Positions 22,360-35,600 of a DNA stretch of 64,000 nt are shown one piece after another; positions within the stretch are counted from its first letter, which is position 1, and the number at the start of each line of letters is the position of its first letter. This stretch comes from Aldrovandia affinis (Eukaryota > Chordata > Actinopteri > Notacanthiformes > Halosauridae), in NCBI GenBank assembly GCA_029706075.1, contig JAINUG010000070.1, positions 2,403,500-2,467,499 of the forward strand, read 5' to 3'. The notes below the pieces were generated by a model. That model saw nothing but the letters and a program-made list of their open reading frames with translations. It did no database searches and was not told the origin of the DNA. The position numbers were made by a program, and so were the translations under genes.

Positions 22360-24719
22360 TAGCACTCTTAACAGAAGTATTGTCAATGAGCATTGAGCAC
22401 AGATTGCATTTCATACAAACAATTGAACTATTGAACTGTATGCATGAAATGAATATAGATTGCCGTATCGAACACACATATAGAACCATTGCACTACATA
22501 TACTGTCGCTGACAGCCTGACCACAAGCTCACTATACATGAATAGATATCAACAGCATGCATGGCCAATAATCTTCTGCTACAGGGCGTGATTCAATCAG
22601 CCTCAAAGCCCCTTTTTTGAGTATTCCTGAAATGACACCATACTTCAATATGTGAATGAAAGGGATCTAGACTATTATTGGCCACTTAGGTTGTAATATG
22701 GCCAATGGGAAAGGGCAAAGTGTTTCACAAAGCAATTATTAGCTCATTGGTGATGCATCACCAGAAGTCAGCTCAAATTATGATTTGTGCATCGACGGAC
22801 ACATCTATCATGTCACTGAGGCATTAGCCAAAGGCCTCTGATAGCTGTATGCAATTATGGATCTCTTTTTTTGCACCCCAGTAGCTTTTGCATATTGCAT
22901 GTAGCACCATTCTAATATGTTAATGTGGCTCACGCACCATACAATTTGTAAATCAGTTTTGTCAGTTGAAATTAACAAGGAATTGTGATATTGATGGAGG
23001 TGATGTACCCGGACTCTCTCATGAACACTAATCAGATGGGCTTACAAATTTCCATAAAAGTCAGTGTGTTAAATCTGGCATGGCACTAAGGTGTATTACA
23101 TTTGAGATCAAACTTATTTGGTACTCTGTTCAAAAATGTATTGTGTATGTCAGAGCAGAGCACAAGAGATAGAGAGATAGAGAGAGAGAGAGAGATCATT
23201 CTCCACACAGTCATGAGAGGGTAACAGTGTAATCATAAGGCCAAACATAATAATTATAAGATAATATAATTGAAGCAGAGACTTGTTAGGTTCTGTATGT
23301 TTTATCAATCAATATTTAACCATTTCCAGTTGGATATAATCTATTGAACTTCTACCATGCTTTCCAAAGGGTCTGATGACATCAGGCCAAGCTCATGTTT
23401 TTGTGTATTATACCAGCACTAGGATTTATCTTCATAGCTTTGTGGGTTTTGTGTTAATCATCCAACACAGCCTTATATAACTGGGAGAGACTTTGTTGCC
23501 CCACATCAGACCTGCCACCAACAGCTATCTCAGCAGTTAGTAAGTGCCAAACATATAACATTCATTGAATGTCCCTACCGTAAATCAGATGGGGGAAGCT
23601 GGCAGAACAATCGCTTGTTCCCACGCATCAGTTTAAACCATGTGTTGATTTTGCAGATCTGTTCTTTTTTTTAATCTCACATGGATGCACCCATCTAATC
23701 ATCACTGTATACCCTCAGCCTTTCCGCGGCACCTGCTCTGAACTGATGCCCACGTGCAAGAATGGATGGATAGCTTCAAAGAAGACCACACTGTGGCTGA
23801 CAGATAACTGCAGTATTGGAAAGACACGCTCTTTAAGGTTACATTTATTTGAACATCCTTTGTTTTGATCTTCACTTCTTCCATTCAGGGTTCTAAGGTT
23901 AACTGTAGCCCAGGTGATTGAGATACAGCTTGGCTCCCTGCTTGGGATGCAGACGTACCTGTGAACACACAAGTTACTCTTTAAGAAAACTGGTTGGAGG
24001 TGGGCTTCCCTGCAATCAGTTCAAACCTGGTTTAAGTGGCAGTTGTGTGATGAGAGTATTATGTTCTCTGAGTGTACTTTGAAGCCCATGGTGTGCTCAT
24101 TGCTGAAAGAGATAGGACTATTTTTTATGATTAATGCTGCATAAATCACTGTATCAAGTGAACCATAAACTACAAAGGTCAGAACATCTTATACAGCATC
24201 TGTACAGCTTTGATTAAAATCAAATATTTGTTAATTTAAGCTAAATTCAGTCTCACTGCAGTTTTGTTTGTCCTTTGAGTAACAAATGAATCGGTGTCAA
24301 TCACTATATTATGCACTATACGCCCAGCTCTGTATTAAAAGTTTTAACAAAAAGGAAAAAGAACATTCTTGATATGTACAGTAACAGTTGTTTTGGTTCT
24401 CTTTCAGGCATATAGCAACTCATTATAGTAAAAATAAAAGGCATTTCAGAGATGACTGAACTTGTGAGAAAAGTTTGCGGCCCTCCCTTAGATCCGTTGC
24501 CTTTTCCCGCTTATAAGCACACCTCATTATAGGCAAAAATCATTGCTTATATTCAAGATAATGACTAAAAGATGTTGTGAGGGTGCAAACAAAAACAAAC
24601 CCGCGCAGTGACTAAACACCTCCAGTATGACTGCTCCTTCACACTCTTATTACCATGGTTGCACAACCAGCTTTTCTGTCTTGCCTAAATGAAGTCTCGT
24701 TCACGTGACAGAATATTTA
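22360..24719. other. Intergenic DNA, no gene recognised
   Basis: About 2.4 kb without recognisable genes. Holds a (GA)n run at 23165-23195 and a partial foldback-repeat match near 22588 ('gtgattcaatcagcctcaaa'). Confidence 0.4.
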
Positions 24720-24863
24720 TTGCCCTTTAGCAGACGCTTGTATCCAAAGCGACTTATAGTAGTGAATGCATACATTTTTCATTATATGTGGTCCCAATGG
24801 GAATTGAATCCACAACCTAAGTGTTGTCAGCGCCATGCTCTACCTACTGAGCCACACAGAACC
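24720..24863 (-). mobile_element. tRNA-derived SINE with L2-type tail
   Basis: Same family and orientation as the SINE at 5385-5533. The minus strand has 'tggctcagtaggtagagc' and a B box in 'gtggattcaattccc', then a 'cgctttggatacaagcgtct' tail. Confidence 0.82.
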
Positions 24864-26160
24864 ACCGAAAGTGTGTTTGCCAGTAATAATTAATTGATTG
24901 GTGTAGTTGAAGCATATTTGGGGTGTGTGTGTGGTGGTAGTGGTGGTGGTGGGGGGGGGGTATGAGTAAAAGTACAGAAAAGAGGGGTACAGAGCCAGGA
25001 ATAAAGGAACTTCAGAAAGAGGAAGACACATTGAATGTTATATTTCTGGAAGCCTGTCTGCTTGAGGAGAGTCTTTTAGGAGCACTCCCACACTGTAAAG
25101 TACATGCAGTACCCAAAACTCAATGGGGCCGATGGATACTGTAATGATGCAGACATGAAATTGAGTTATTTGGTTTACGCACTCTTCCCAGAAGGTGCAA
25201 TTCAGCCTTTCCAAAAGCAGCGCACTTCGATACTTCAATTCAAAAATCAATTCATAACTTCTCCTGGAGGACGGGAATAACAGAAGAGCAGAGCGTTGAA
25301 TTGAGAGGAGAAATAACATGTGATGTGCATAGACGGAAGCCTGAATATGGGCAGAGGGGTTAGGCTTCAAAGTTCCTGCGCTGAGGCGTAACAGGAAAGG
25401 AACTAGACTTTAAGCCAAAGGGTGGCAGGGTGGATTCTGACTTTTGAGTGCGGAACTTGCAACACTAGTGTGGAACGCTAGCAAGTCTACTGAACCTGTA
25501 ACCCGAGGTGAATAAAAAGATGGTACATGTGTTACATGTTACAAGTGAACTGGGCTAAGTGGCCACAGACAAGGTGTCCAATGAGAGAATAAGTAATGTA
25601 CTGTAATGCGATATGAAATTAGTCATTTGTTCGCTACAGAACTGCTGTAATGCATTCCTCCATTGAACTGCATCCACAGGGAAAATAAATGCCTGTTGAA
25701 GCATTCTTCCCCCTGACCCATGAATCGCCTGTGTGCTATATTTCCAAAGCGGTGTCAGCTCTTCTGTCCTGGGGGAAACGCGCCGCCCGTAGTCATAAAC
25801 TCTCCATCTCCGGGATTAGAACGGAATGGCTTACATCGCAACCACCCGTCCTTCTCTGGGCCCAGATGTGTCTGGAGACCCCAGCAGTATGGTCTTAAAT
25901 CACACGGGTCTCCATGGAGACAAAGTGTTAAATGCTCCGTGCTAAGAGCGTGGTGAGATGAGGATTGCGTGTTGAACTGAGGTCTTTAAGCCTAGGGACA
26001 GTTTCTGGCTCCCCTGGCTTGGGTGTGTGGTTCCATTACAGCTCTACCAAGCAGCCGTCAATCAGTGACTGGCAGATACTTGGAACATCAGGTGAGGTGA
26101 CTACTTGCCCAATTAACATGACATCTTAAATAAAACAACAAAGGGCTGAGGCAGAACCAC

Positions 26161-26280
26161 AATCAAACCCTGCAGCTGTACATAACTAAAGCTCAAACCC
26201 AGCAACTCTGCATGGCTGAAGCTCAAATCCTGCAGCGCTAAAGGGCTGAAGCTCAAACCCTGCAGCTCTACAGGACTGAA
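26161..26280. repeat. 30-bp tandem repeat, about four copies
   Basis: Units such as 'aagctcaaaccctgcagctc' plus 'tacaggactg' repeat with exact 30-nt spacing and point differences. Confidence 0.8.
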
Positions 26281-26820
26281 GCTGTACCCCTATAGCGTAC
26301 ATGTGTGAACAGTACACACTTTCACTTTATCGCTGTGTGATGCCCAGGTGTGCTTCTTTTTTCCTTTTTGTCTACTTTCTTCTAATGTTTTTGAAAAAAT
26401 AAAAATGATTCCAGAGCATCTCCACAGTGGCTTTGAAGGCATTTATACTGTCTAAGCCAGATGCCAGTGGGTCACTGTGTTTAAAGTCTTCTCAATTTCT
26501 GCCATCAATTGCACATTGAATAGTAACATAAATGTTAATTGTAGTATTTAATGATAAACACTTTAGGTACGTCTGCTTTTTGAGAGCACATTTTTATCCC
26601 TATGTTGTTTTTTTCTTCTGTTTCTCATTCCCAATTTGGGATGTCCAATTGTGCTTGTAGGCCCGTCTCATTGCTGCAATGTCCACAATAATTTCCTTGT
26701 TCATTCCACATGGAGTTCAGTCTTCATGGAGCTTATTTACAGTTTCTTCTACATATTAATTGCATTGAGTGTCCCAGACAGTGCCTCATGCAATATATTC
26801 ATTAGGAAATATACGTATGC

Positions 26821-26912
26821 GTGTACGCGTGCGTGTGTGTGTGTGTGTACATGTGCATGCATGTGTGCTTGTGTGTGCACATGCATGCATATGTGTGTGT
26901 GTGTTTTTGCAC
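26821..26912. repeat. (TG)n / TGCA microsatellite
   Basis: Imperfect TG repeat with 'acatgcatgc' interruptions. Confidence 0.8.
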
Positions 26913-27360
26913 ATATCAACTACAGAACAAACTGAACAAAAGAGTCAAATCATTCCAAACCCTTGGTCCTCGTGGTCAGTTTATATATATCGTAGCAGTT
27001 GCAATTGAAAAAGATCCACAATTTTCTTCCAAACACCCCATCTGGGGCAACAATAATCAAATTAAAAAAGAAAGAAAAATCATGTGCACATGTTTCAATA
27101 CCAGTTATCAGGTAAGATGTGTCCATCTCCCCAAAACAGCCCCTCCCCCCCCTCCCCTCCCCACATTTACCTCTTAATGTGAACCAATGCATGTGTTAAT
27201 AGCAAGATTCTCCAGACTGTACAGAAGTGGATTATTGTCCCTGGCATCAGAGCATCATATAGGTTTCAAAATGATAATCCCATTTGCCTTGGAGGAGAAA
27301 TTCAACATCTTCAAGTAAGAACATGAGAGCGATCAGAAACCTGCAGACATCTTTTTTTTC

Positions 27361-27425
27361 TTTCTTCTTCTTCTTTCTTCTTCTTCTTCTTCTTCTTCTT
27401 CTTCTTCTTCTTCTTCTTCTTCTTC
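27361..27425. repeat. (TTC)n microsatellite
   Basis: About 21 TTC units, i.e. GAA on the minus strand, downstream of the probable CTNND2 3' end. Confidence 0.92.
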
Positions 27426-27944
27426 ATAATGTTGTTGCTTTTAAGTGACACCCACATCTGCACATAAAAATTATATATATTTATATTTCTATATATAATA
27501 TATATTCATCATACTCTATTCACATTTTTTAAGTCTAAAGATGAACTTGTTTTGTAATGTTGAGTCTAACAGTTAACAGCCACCCCTTTCGAGAGAGAGA
27601 GAGAGTGCCTTCTTCTTAAACACTGATCAACACGCAACACACGCTCGACTAACGCTGACATGTTTGTACATCTTTGGAGGGAGTCAGGCTTCTCAAAGAT
27701 TTCGCCCTCCGGTTAACGTTCCAGGTTTGACTATGTATAGCTTAATTCCATCAAAACACATTAAAAAAAAGTATTTACAAATGGTTGTCAGGAGATCCAG
27801 TGACTAGCCATAGAGCATACACCAAACTAAAGTTCACCGTTATCTCCTTGTCTGGAGACCGTGATGTTTGGCACATTTTGACTTTTCATCTCACAGATAG
27901 CTCAGATGCCAATTGGACAGACAGGTTTTAAGCAAATGTGGCCA

Positions 27945-28998
27945 ACAAACAAAGTTGAATTTATTTTTGTTTCAGCACTGTATCATATTAAAGTAAAACC
28001 TTGTTTCAGTGAAAACCAAAAACAATAAAATTTAAAAAAGCAAAAAAAACTAACTATTTCAAATCTACTGTACATCAACAACTTTTTTTGTAGGCAGTGA
28101 AAGCACTTCAAAGACAAAGAGTGTGGAATGATGTGCTGTTAACTGTGTAGAACTGCTTAAAACGTTTGTTTTAGTTTAGCCACAAACAAATTCACATTAT
28201 TAGGAATGAACAATACTGCTAAACACTTCCTTCTTGCTGAGAAAACATACTTTGCTTGGATATGATACGCTGGTAAATCATACAGCCTTCCAAGGTTTTT
28301 TTTTTTAAAATGTTACATTAAAAACAATATCAGGATCCACTGCTATGGGGGCTGCAGTGGACTGTGTGTAATATACACAACTCGCTTGTATCTCTGTACT
28401 GTACATCGAATACTTACAACGGAGAATTTAAAAAAGACATTTAGAATGATGACCATGGTTTAAAAAGAAAAAAAAAAGGCTGGAGACATCTTCTTTCAAT
28501 CAGAGTACCCTCCACAAAAAAACTAGTTTAAGCATTGACTCACAATGAAAAAAATAAAAAAATAAAAAGAATTGGTGAAAAATGGCATGTGAAAAGCTGT
28601 CCCTTTTGATTGTGGAAATGACACAGTTATTTTTTTGTGCTTGTTGTGCACACTCGCCCACCCCCCCCCACACTATCCCAAATATTTACAGGTAGTCTCC
28701 TTCTGTTCCGAACATTCAAAATTCCCTCAACAAAAAATCTGTCTCAACTCCAGAGGGCCAAGGTTCGTGCTCCCCTACTCAGTGACAGCGTTGTCTCTTT
28801 CACTGCTTTACCCAGAATCCTCTCTGTCCACATACTCTTTCCAGACACGCTCAGTTGACCCTCTCATAGGAACCAGCTCTGACAAAGTAAACTCACCATA
28901 AAAGAAAAATAAAATCATGTGGTAATGCATGCACATGCACACCCTGCCCCCTAAGCCACCATGTACCACTCACAACCCCCCCTTCCTTCTCCCCCACC
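27945..28998 (-). other. ctnnd2: Probable CTNND2 3'UTR
   Basis: Sequence between the CTNND2 stop codon and the first AATAAA found downstream. It has no coding capacity or recognised transposon, and several A/T-rich tracts. The true end could lie further downstream. Confidence 0.45.
27960..27965 (-). terminator. Candidate polyadenylation signal of CTNND2
   Basis: AATAAA on the minus strand (TTTATT on plus), about 1.03 kb beyond the stop codon. Confidence 0.4.
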
Positions 28999-29262
28999 CT
29001 AGACCCAGGAGTCCGGTGAGGCTGGGTAGTGACTTGTCTCGTAGTTGAGTTCGCTGTAGGGGCGGGATGCAGAGTAGAAGTCCACGTAGTTGCCGGTGGA
29101 CTTCAGCCCCAGGTGCATGTTGACGTCAGTGGCAGCCGGGGGGCGCTGGTGCACCTGGTCCTCAAAGAACGCCTCCTCAAAGTTCCTGCTGGGGTTCTGG
29201 AAGGCTGGGTACGTCTCGTAGTCCTTCCTGGCGCTGTCCTGGGGGACGGGGGGTGCGGTGAC
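28999..29262 (-). CDS. ctnnd2: CTNND2 terminal coding exon
   Basis: 87 codons plus TAG. Begins [20 protein letters not shown] after acceptor cccccacag, continues [12 protein letters not shown] and [16 protein letters not shown], and ends [11 protein letters not shown]. The last four residues are the PDZ ligand. The plus-strand ORF opposite this exon is an antisense shadow. Confidence 0.96.
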   Translation of the reverse strand, partial: VTAPPVPQDSARKDYETYPAFQNPSRNFEEAFFEDQVHQRPPAATDVNMHLGLKSTGNYVDFYSASRPYSELNYETSHYPASPDSWV

Positions 29263-30224
29263 CTGTGGGGGGCAAGGAGAAGGTGCTCAAGATTTCAGAG
29301 AGAGAAGAGGCTTGAAAAGGTGCTCAAGATTTCAAGGAGAAAGGCTCTCATTGTTTATTCTATACAGCCTTTTTGGTTCATCTTGATCAATGATGTGAAC
29401 AATTTTGGAGTTGTATAGCCTATAATGTGTACTGGGTATAAAAACTATTCAAGCATTAGAGTTGTTTTTTTATTTGACATTATAGAGTATTTTGTGTTGG
29501 TCAGTGACACAAAATCCCAATTAAATCAATTTTGATACCATGAAGTAAAAAAAGTAAAACGTGAAAAATACCAAAGGGAGTGAATACTTTTTCTACTGTG
29601 CACAGGTAACTACCAAAATAAAGGAAACATCAACATAAAGTGTCTTATTAGGGAGTTAGGCTACCATGAGCTGCCAGAACAGCTTTAGTGTGCCCTGGCA
29701 TAAATGTTTGGAACTCTGTTGAATGGATGCAACACCATTCTTCCAAAGGAAATTCCATTATTTGGTGTTTTGTTGGTAGTGGTGGAAAATACAAGTTTTC
29801 AGGGAGAGGAGGTTCTCATTTTTATTTTATACAGCCTTTTTTGCTCATCTTTAAGGGTGTGAATAATTCATTTTAGAATTGATTGTATATATATATAATT
29901 AATTAAATGAATATAAATAAGTAAAAGCTTGTATTTTCACTTCCAGTAGCCAGCCCCTATCTGGATGGTTTTCTAGCTCTAAATATTCCACCAACATACT
30001 CAGAGCTCAGTAAAAGACAACCGCATCACTGTTCTTAGATTGATAACTATTTTGGCATGTTCAACAAAAAAGAATGCTCCTTTGAGTTCTGAAGAGCAAT
30101 AACATTTTCAAAGAGTACAAACAGTCCGGCATCACACAGAACATGCTACAGAACACACTACACTAACCTTTCAAGGTTATGTCATTATTTTTCCAAAGGA
30201 AAACAGACACACAGATGCACACAG

Positions 30225-30258
<34 letters not shown>

Positions 30259-32571
30259 AGAGAAGACTGCTTCAAGTGAAAAACATCCCAAAATGTGTGT
30301 GTGTGTGTGTGCTGCCGGACTGCTAATGCTCTGCTCTGTGCATTGCGAACATTCCACAACCCTGACCCATCTAAAAGAAAATGGAAAGCTATTTCAAAAA
30401 ATGATAGCAATAAATAAGAGGATTCTGCAGCTCAATTATACCAATACCTACTTATTATGTCAAACTAGCTTTACTGGCCCCAGGTTTAGCTACATGACAG
30501 AAGGGGTAATGGGGCTGACCTGTGTTTGTAAATACGCCTATACCAGGATCAGTGTGGGCTTCTTACCTGGATGTGTTTGATGTCCTCGTTGGGATTCCCA
30601 TACGAATTCCGGAACAGTGTTGAGGTTCCGCTTGATACTTGAGCTAACGGATGAAAAAAGAAGAAAAAGATGGAGACTGAATGTCAGCCAAGCCATTTTT
30701 GGCGATAACTTTCGTGTTTTGAAGACAGACCCCATGGAAACTGCGTCAGTGGTAAAACTGTATCAGTGGCCCAGACCTGAAAACACTTTCAACCTGGGCT
30801 CTGTTTTAACATAGTACCCGTGGTGCCTTCTGAAAGTCTTAAGAAAATCTCCTATGCTACACATAACCCCAATACAGTATGATGAGCCTTTTGCCGTATA
30901 CGGACGTGCACAGGAAAAGTCTGACACAGTTTCTGTGGGATTCAATTTAAATTGTATTTTATGTAGTCACTGTGTTGATGTTGAGTAATGCAAAGAGACC
31001 AATGAGTGCATGAGGTGGGGGTCACTGAATGACTGACAGGTTCCCACTGTGGGAAACATTATATTTTTCCAGCTCACCTGCTGTACAACTGCACCTGTCA
31101 TAACATTCTGACAGGTAGTGACGTATGAAACCCCAGGGGGTGCTCTGTCTGTTCGGAGGAGTTGGGAGGGGGGGTGAGCATCATGTAAGAGGTCACCCAG
31201 TCCATCTTTCAGTAGTCTGACACCGTGGCGTTTCAGAATTACATGAGGTATTGTGGGCCTACATTTTGCCCAAATGACTTACAAACCAAGTTGCAATGTG
31301 AATCCCAACTGTATAAGTCCTCGAAATGCCACTGTTACAGATTCAGAGATGTGACTTTTCCAGGTTAATCAGGACAGTGGTTCCCAAAACCTCTCCTTGG
31401 AGACCCCCAGCCAGTCCATGTATTTGTTCCACCACCAGCATACCTCATTCAACCAATCAAGGGTTCGTTAAGTAGTTAATGAGTTGAATCAGGTGTGCTG
31501 GTGGTGGATTTGAACAAACACATGAACTAGCTGGGGGTCCCTGGGGAGAGGTTTTGGGAACCACTGAATCAAGACATGCTTATATTGAGACCCTAAATGT
31601 CTCAGTAAAAGCAGAGGACTTTTCAAAATAGGCCTCTAGAGATCTTTGACAGAAATAATATTCATGTTGACAGCTGAGAGCAGAAATAATATTCAGCAAT
31701 AAAGCCAAATACTCATGGCCTCAGAGACATTTAGGGCCTGGCTATTTCCTGATTCAATCAGGACAAATAGAGAAAAATCACATCCCTGAATATTAAAAGT
31801 CGAGCACGCTCAATCCGAATGGAATATTTTAAAAAGGAGGAAAGTCACAAGGGTGTAGCTGTCTAGTGAGAGCAGTGATTGGCCCTGTGTGCCCCCCTGT
31901 TTTGGCTCTTGTAATCAGAGAAATCACTGTGGGCGACAAGCGAGCTCCGAAACAACCTACCTGCCATGGCGTCTTTCCTGGACAGGTGCTCGCCTTTGTT
32001 TCCGTGGTAACCGGCGTTGGTCCCTGTGGACTCATAGTCCATCTTCCTCTCCTTGAGGCCGATCATCTCCCGGGGGGAGGCGGGGGCACTTGCTGCGGAG
32101 AGGAGTGGACGGAGAGTGACATTCAGCGAGAGGGCTGGGGGGGTTGCTCATTTATCGCATGTCTCAGACAGTTGAGGGCTTTGATCCTTTCAAAATTAAA
32201 TCCGCAACATAGTATTTAAATGGAGACGTTTGGTAAAAGCCTACAATTATCCATTGTCCCTTACCGTGATACTTACTGTATGTGCCTCTCCATTAACACC
32301 TGCAAAAAACCTCATCAAATATTGCTGTGAGGGGACAGTTCTTGTCTACCTTTGCCTACATCTTTCTCCCTCCCTCTCTCTTTCTCTCTACTTCTCTCTC
32401 TCTCTCAGACACACACTTGTAAGTTCTCTCTCTCTCTCTTACACATGCGCACTCAATACAACCCTTCCCCCAAACGCTGCACAACATCTGCTCATCATCA
32501 TACTAATATAAAAACAGAATTTCCACTGCAGGTGTACCTACCTGTTCCTATTCTCCCAAAGGACATGGTAA

Positions 32572-32627
<56 letters not shown>

Positions 32628-35600
32628 CTGTGTTTGTATGTGTGTGTGTTTCTGTGTTTGTGTGTGCACGTGCGCATGGCTCCACGAACAAATTAAAAGC
32701 GTGTATGTAGTACTCAAAACTGCATTTATAAGCCATTGTCTCTCCTCTGAGACAGTACTCGTCGTGCTGTCGACTGTAATTCTGGCACCCCAGAACTGTG
32801 TCGGCTTCCTCCCCCTCCCTAGGCCGTCCCGGTGGCACTCCCGGCCAGAGCCGACTCTGTCGCGACGGGGAATCGAACCCCAGTCGCCGTGGCCAGCGTC
32901 GGACGTTGAAACCACTAGACCACGCGGGAGGCCCTTCTTTTCATATTTTATTAAAAGCTTTCAATCGATATTCCTATCTAAATCCTTGACATTACGGAGG
33001 GATTTCACACCTTTCTCAACGTTCTAATTGGAGCACGCGGGAAACCAGCCTCCTTTCCGGCCGGAACTAATAAGAGACCGGTGATAACAAGCTTGCTAAT
33101 TGATTCCATGGCCCCGCTGCCATGGTGATATTGCATTTCTCTGACGCTCTGTGAAAGGAACACCTGAGCCACAGGCTGCTGTGTTTTAGTGCGAGGTGCT
33201 GGAGAGCTCTCTCTGAGTAATGAATGCCTCTCTGTATGATGAATGCCTCTGTGTCTACCTGACAGTGTGAGAGAGTGTGTGTGTGCAATGCCTCTGGGAC
33301 CTCTATGTACAGCTGTGACATGTACGCTCTACTGGTTCCTATCGCTGCGAAAAGCAGATCATAGATAATTGTGGTTGTGTAGACTGCTTTATTGGGGGAT
33401 TGGGCATCGCGCACACAACACACACGCACGCACGCACGCACATACACACACAGAAACACATATATACACAGAAACACACACACACACACACGCACACACA
33501 CATATACACACATATGCACGCAAATATACACAAGCTCTCACCCCAGGGATATTTCACAGCCTGAAATTCGTCCACTGATATGGATGCTATCTATCATAAC
33601 TCAAGAAGTCACAGCTGTAGGTTGCCTGAGTGGGATGTAGTGGCCAGTGTACAACACCAGTACTCACGCCCCTCACACGTAGGAAATAAAGTAGGCCCTA
33701 TGGTGGGGCAACAGTGGCACTGTGGTCTCGCCCTCAAACAAGGGACAGAAAGGGGTAAAAAGATGACCGGAAAAGTCTCCTTTCCCATCTAGATCGGGGA
33801 CTTGGTGTCATTTTGAGTACAGCATTTCCTCCTCAACTCCTCTTGCTCAGTCTTTCCCTCTCTTTTCCTGCCTCCTTCTCTCTCTCCCCCTCCCTCTCCC
33901 TTTCTCTGTCTCTACCTCCCTCATTGCAACTGTCCCCTCCCCTCCCCCTCTCCCTCTCTTCCTCCCTCCTCCTCTCCCTCCCTCTCTCGCTGCTCTCTCT
34001 GTCCCTCTCCCCCTCCCTCCCTCCCTCCCTCTCTCTCACTCTCTCCCTCCCCTACTCTCTCTCTCTTCCTCCCTCAACCACTCCTTCGGGACAGTAGAAT
34101 ACCAGCACATCTCCATCGCCCATCCTTACAGACACCATGGTATACTGGTCCACGCTCCAGTTCAAGTGATGTCGGCTCAGCGTGAGAAATCAATTTCAGG
34201 GTTTATCTCTTGCTTGGCTTAATTTGCCCTGATTGATATTGGGGGAAGGGAGCCTGAGAGAACAGAACAGCAGCAGCCAATTTGAACTCAGCAGCCTTCA
34301 CACCGTACCGCTAGCCCCGAAAGTGCTTTTCAATCCAGGGACAACATTGGCAACATTATTGTGCATAATAAAATCGGTGGGGAGGTGATTAAACATATTT
34401 CAGCTGCTTGTGGAAAGGATGAGCCCTTTATCTGAAGCTGTTCTTCTTTCATTTTACATACAATAACTTCTGATGCACTGCCATATAAAATTTTTGTAAT
34501 ACTCTAAAATTGTTTTCTGTGAAAGAAATTAGCATTGTGTAAACTAAATCCAGGGGATGGTTTCTGAGAGAGTCTTTGGAAAATGTAGGGGCTCAGCAAA
34601 AATGTTCCCCACAAATACAACCGGATCCCTCTGGCCTAGACATTGTAGGTGAATGCAAGTGGATCCCTTCAGCCCCCCTCCCACTATGGACTACTTAACT
34701 TGGAGGCAGAAAGTCAGCCAAGTCAGCGTCTCGTTTGACCCTGATACGGTCTTCATTGGACACACCACATGTGCTAGCCAGAAGAGGACCCCCCCGCTTT
34801 TGGGGGGTCTAGGCCTAGGGTGTTTTTTGTTACATTATGGGCCCTGTTTTCGTGCCGGCGCTAAGCGGCGTTATGCCCTAGCGCAGGCGAATTGCCAGTT
34901 TCGTCTGTCGCAAACTGAATATTTCCCGTCTCCGCCGAGTTTCGTGTGCAATGTTTTTGTGCAATGAAGGCCTTTCGCGTGACTATGGGTTGGGCAGCGC
35001 AATAGGGGGTGTGACAGTGAAAACAGTCAGGCGCTAAGTTTGGTGTCAAATAATGAGTTCGTGTTAACGTCCAACTAGACCACCTCTTAGCGCAAATGCT
35101 GCCACTCTGTGCAATTTGGTGACTTTATTGATGCGCACATATGAACATAAGATTATCTGAAATCTGAAATCTGAAATCCATGGGTAACTTGCAAGCGTAA
35201 TCAATTAAGCTAAAAACTATTTCACCACAGCTTGTGGTTATTCAATGCACGGACATGAAAGACTGAAGCCAGCAGGCCATCCATCGCTACCGTTCAGTAA
35301 GATACACCTGTTAAATAAATATATGTTTGTATGCACATTGTTTTTCGCAATTTGCACTACAGAAAATAGAATACATAATTAGACACTGAAGGCGATACCG
35401 TGAGCGATACCCTGGGTTTGGTAGCCGGTGTTGCCCAGATGGCTATCAGTTCGGCTGTACATGCAGTTTTTTCCAGTCTTGTCCAACATGCAAATTCATT
35501 TATTACTTTTCCTACACCCGAAAGCCAGCAGAGAACTAAACAGGATTTTTTTACATTAAGTTATAAGAAAAGAAACGTTGTTTTTTAAGTTGGAAAGCCT

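Larger units (their letters stand above)
24864..27360. other. Intergenic DNA, no gene recognised
   Basis: Contains a GGT/G-run microsatellite at about 24920-24960, the 30-bp tandem repeat at 26161-26280 and a TG-rich run at about 26821-26912. ORFs here lack domains. Confidence 0.4.
29263..30566. other. CTNND2 last intron (1.3 kb)
   Basis: Filled largely by transposon debris: a Tc1 3' remnant, a mariner-type end fragment, and CA/GT microsatellites. Confidence 0.8.

Noticed and set aside
23000-24700. Search for an extra gene between DAP and CTNND2
   Set aside because: No open frame with recognisable motifs or paired splice sites was found.
29029-29418. Plus-strand 129-codon ORF
   Set aside because: Antisense shadow of the CTNND2 terminal exon.
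31866-32219. Plus-strand 117-codon ORF
   Set aside because: Antisense shadow of the 132-bp CTNND2 exon extended into the intron.
32538-33027. ORFs rich in Cys-Val or His-Thr
   Set aside because: Translation of the (GT)n microsatellite and the adjacent SINE.
33813-34097. Ser/Leu/Pro-rich and Arg/Glu-rich ORFs
   Set aside because: Translation of the polypyrimidine tract in both directions.
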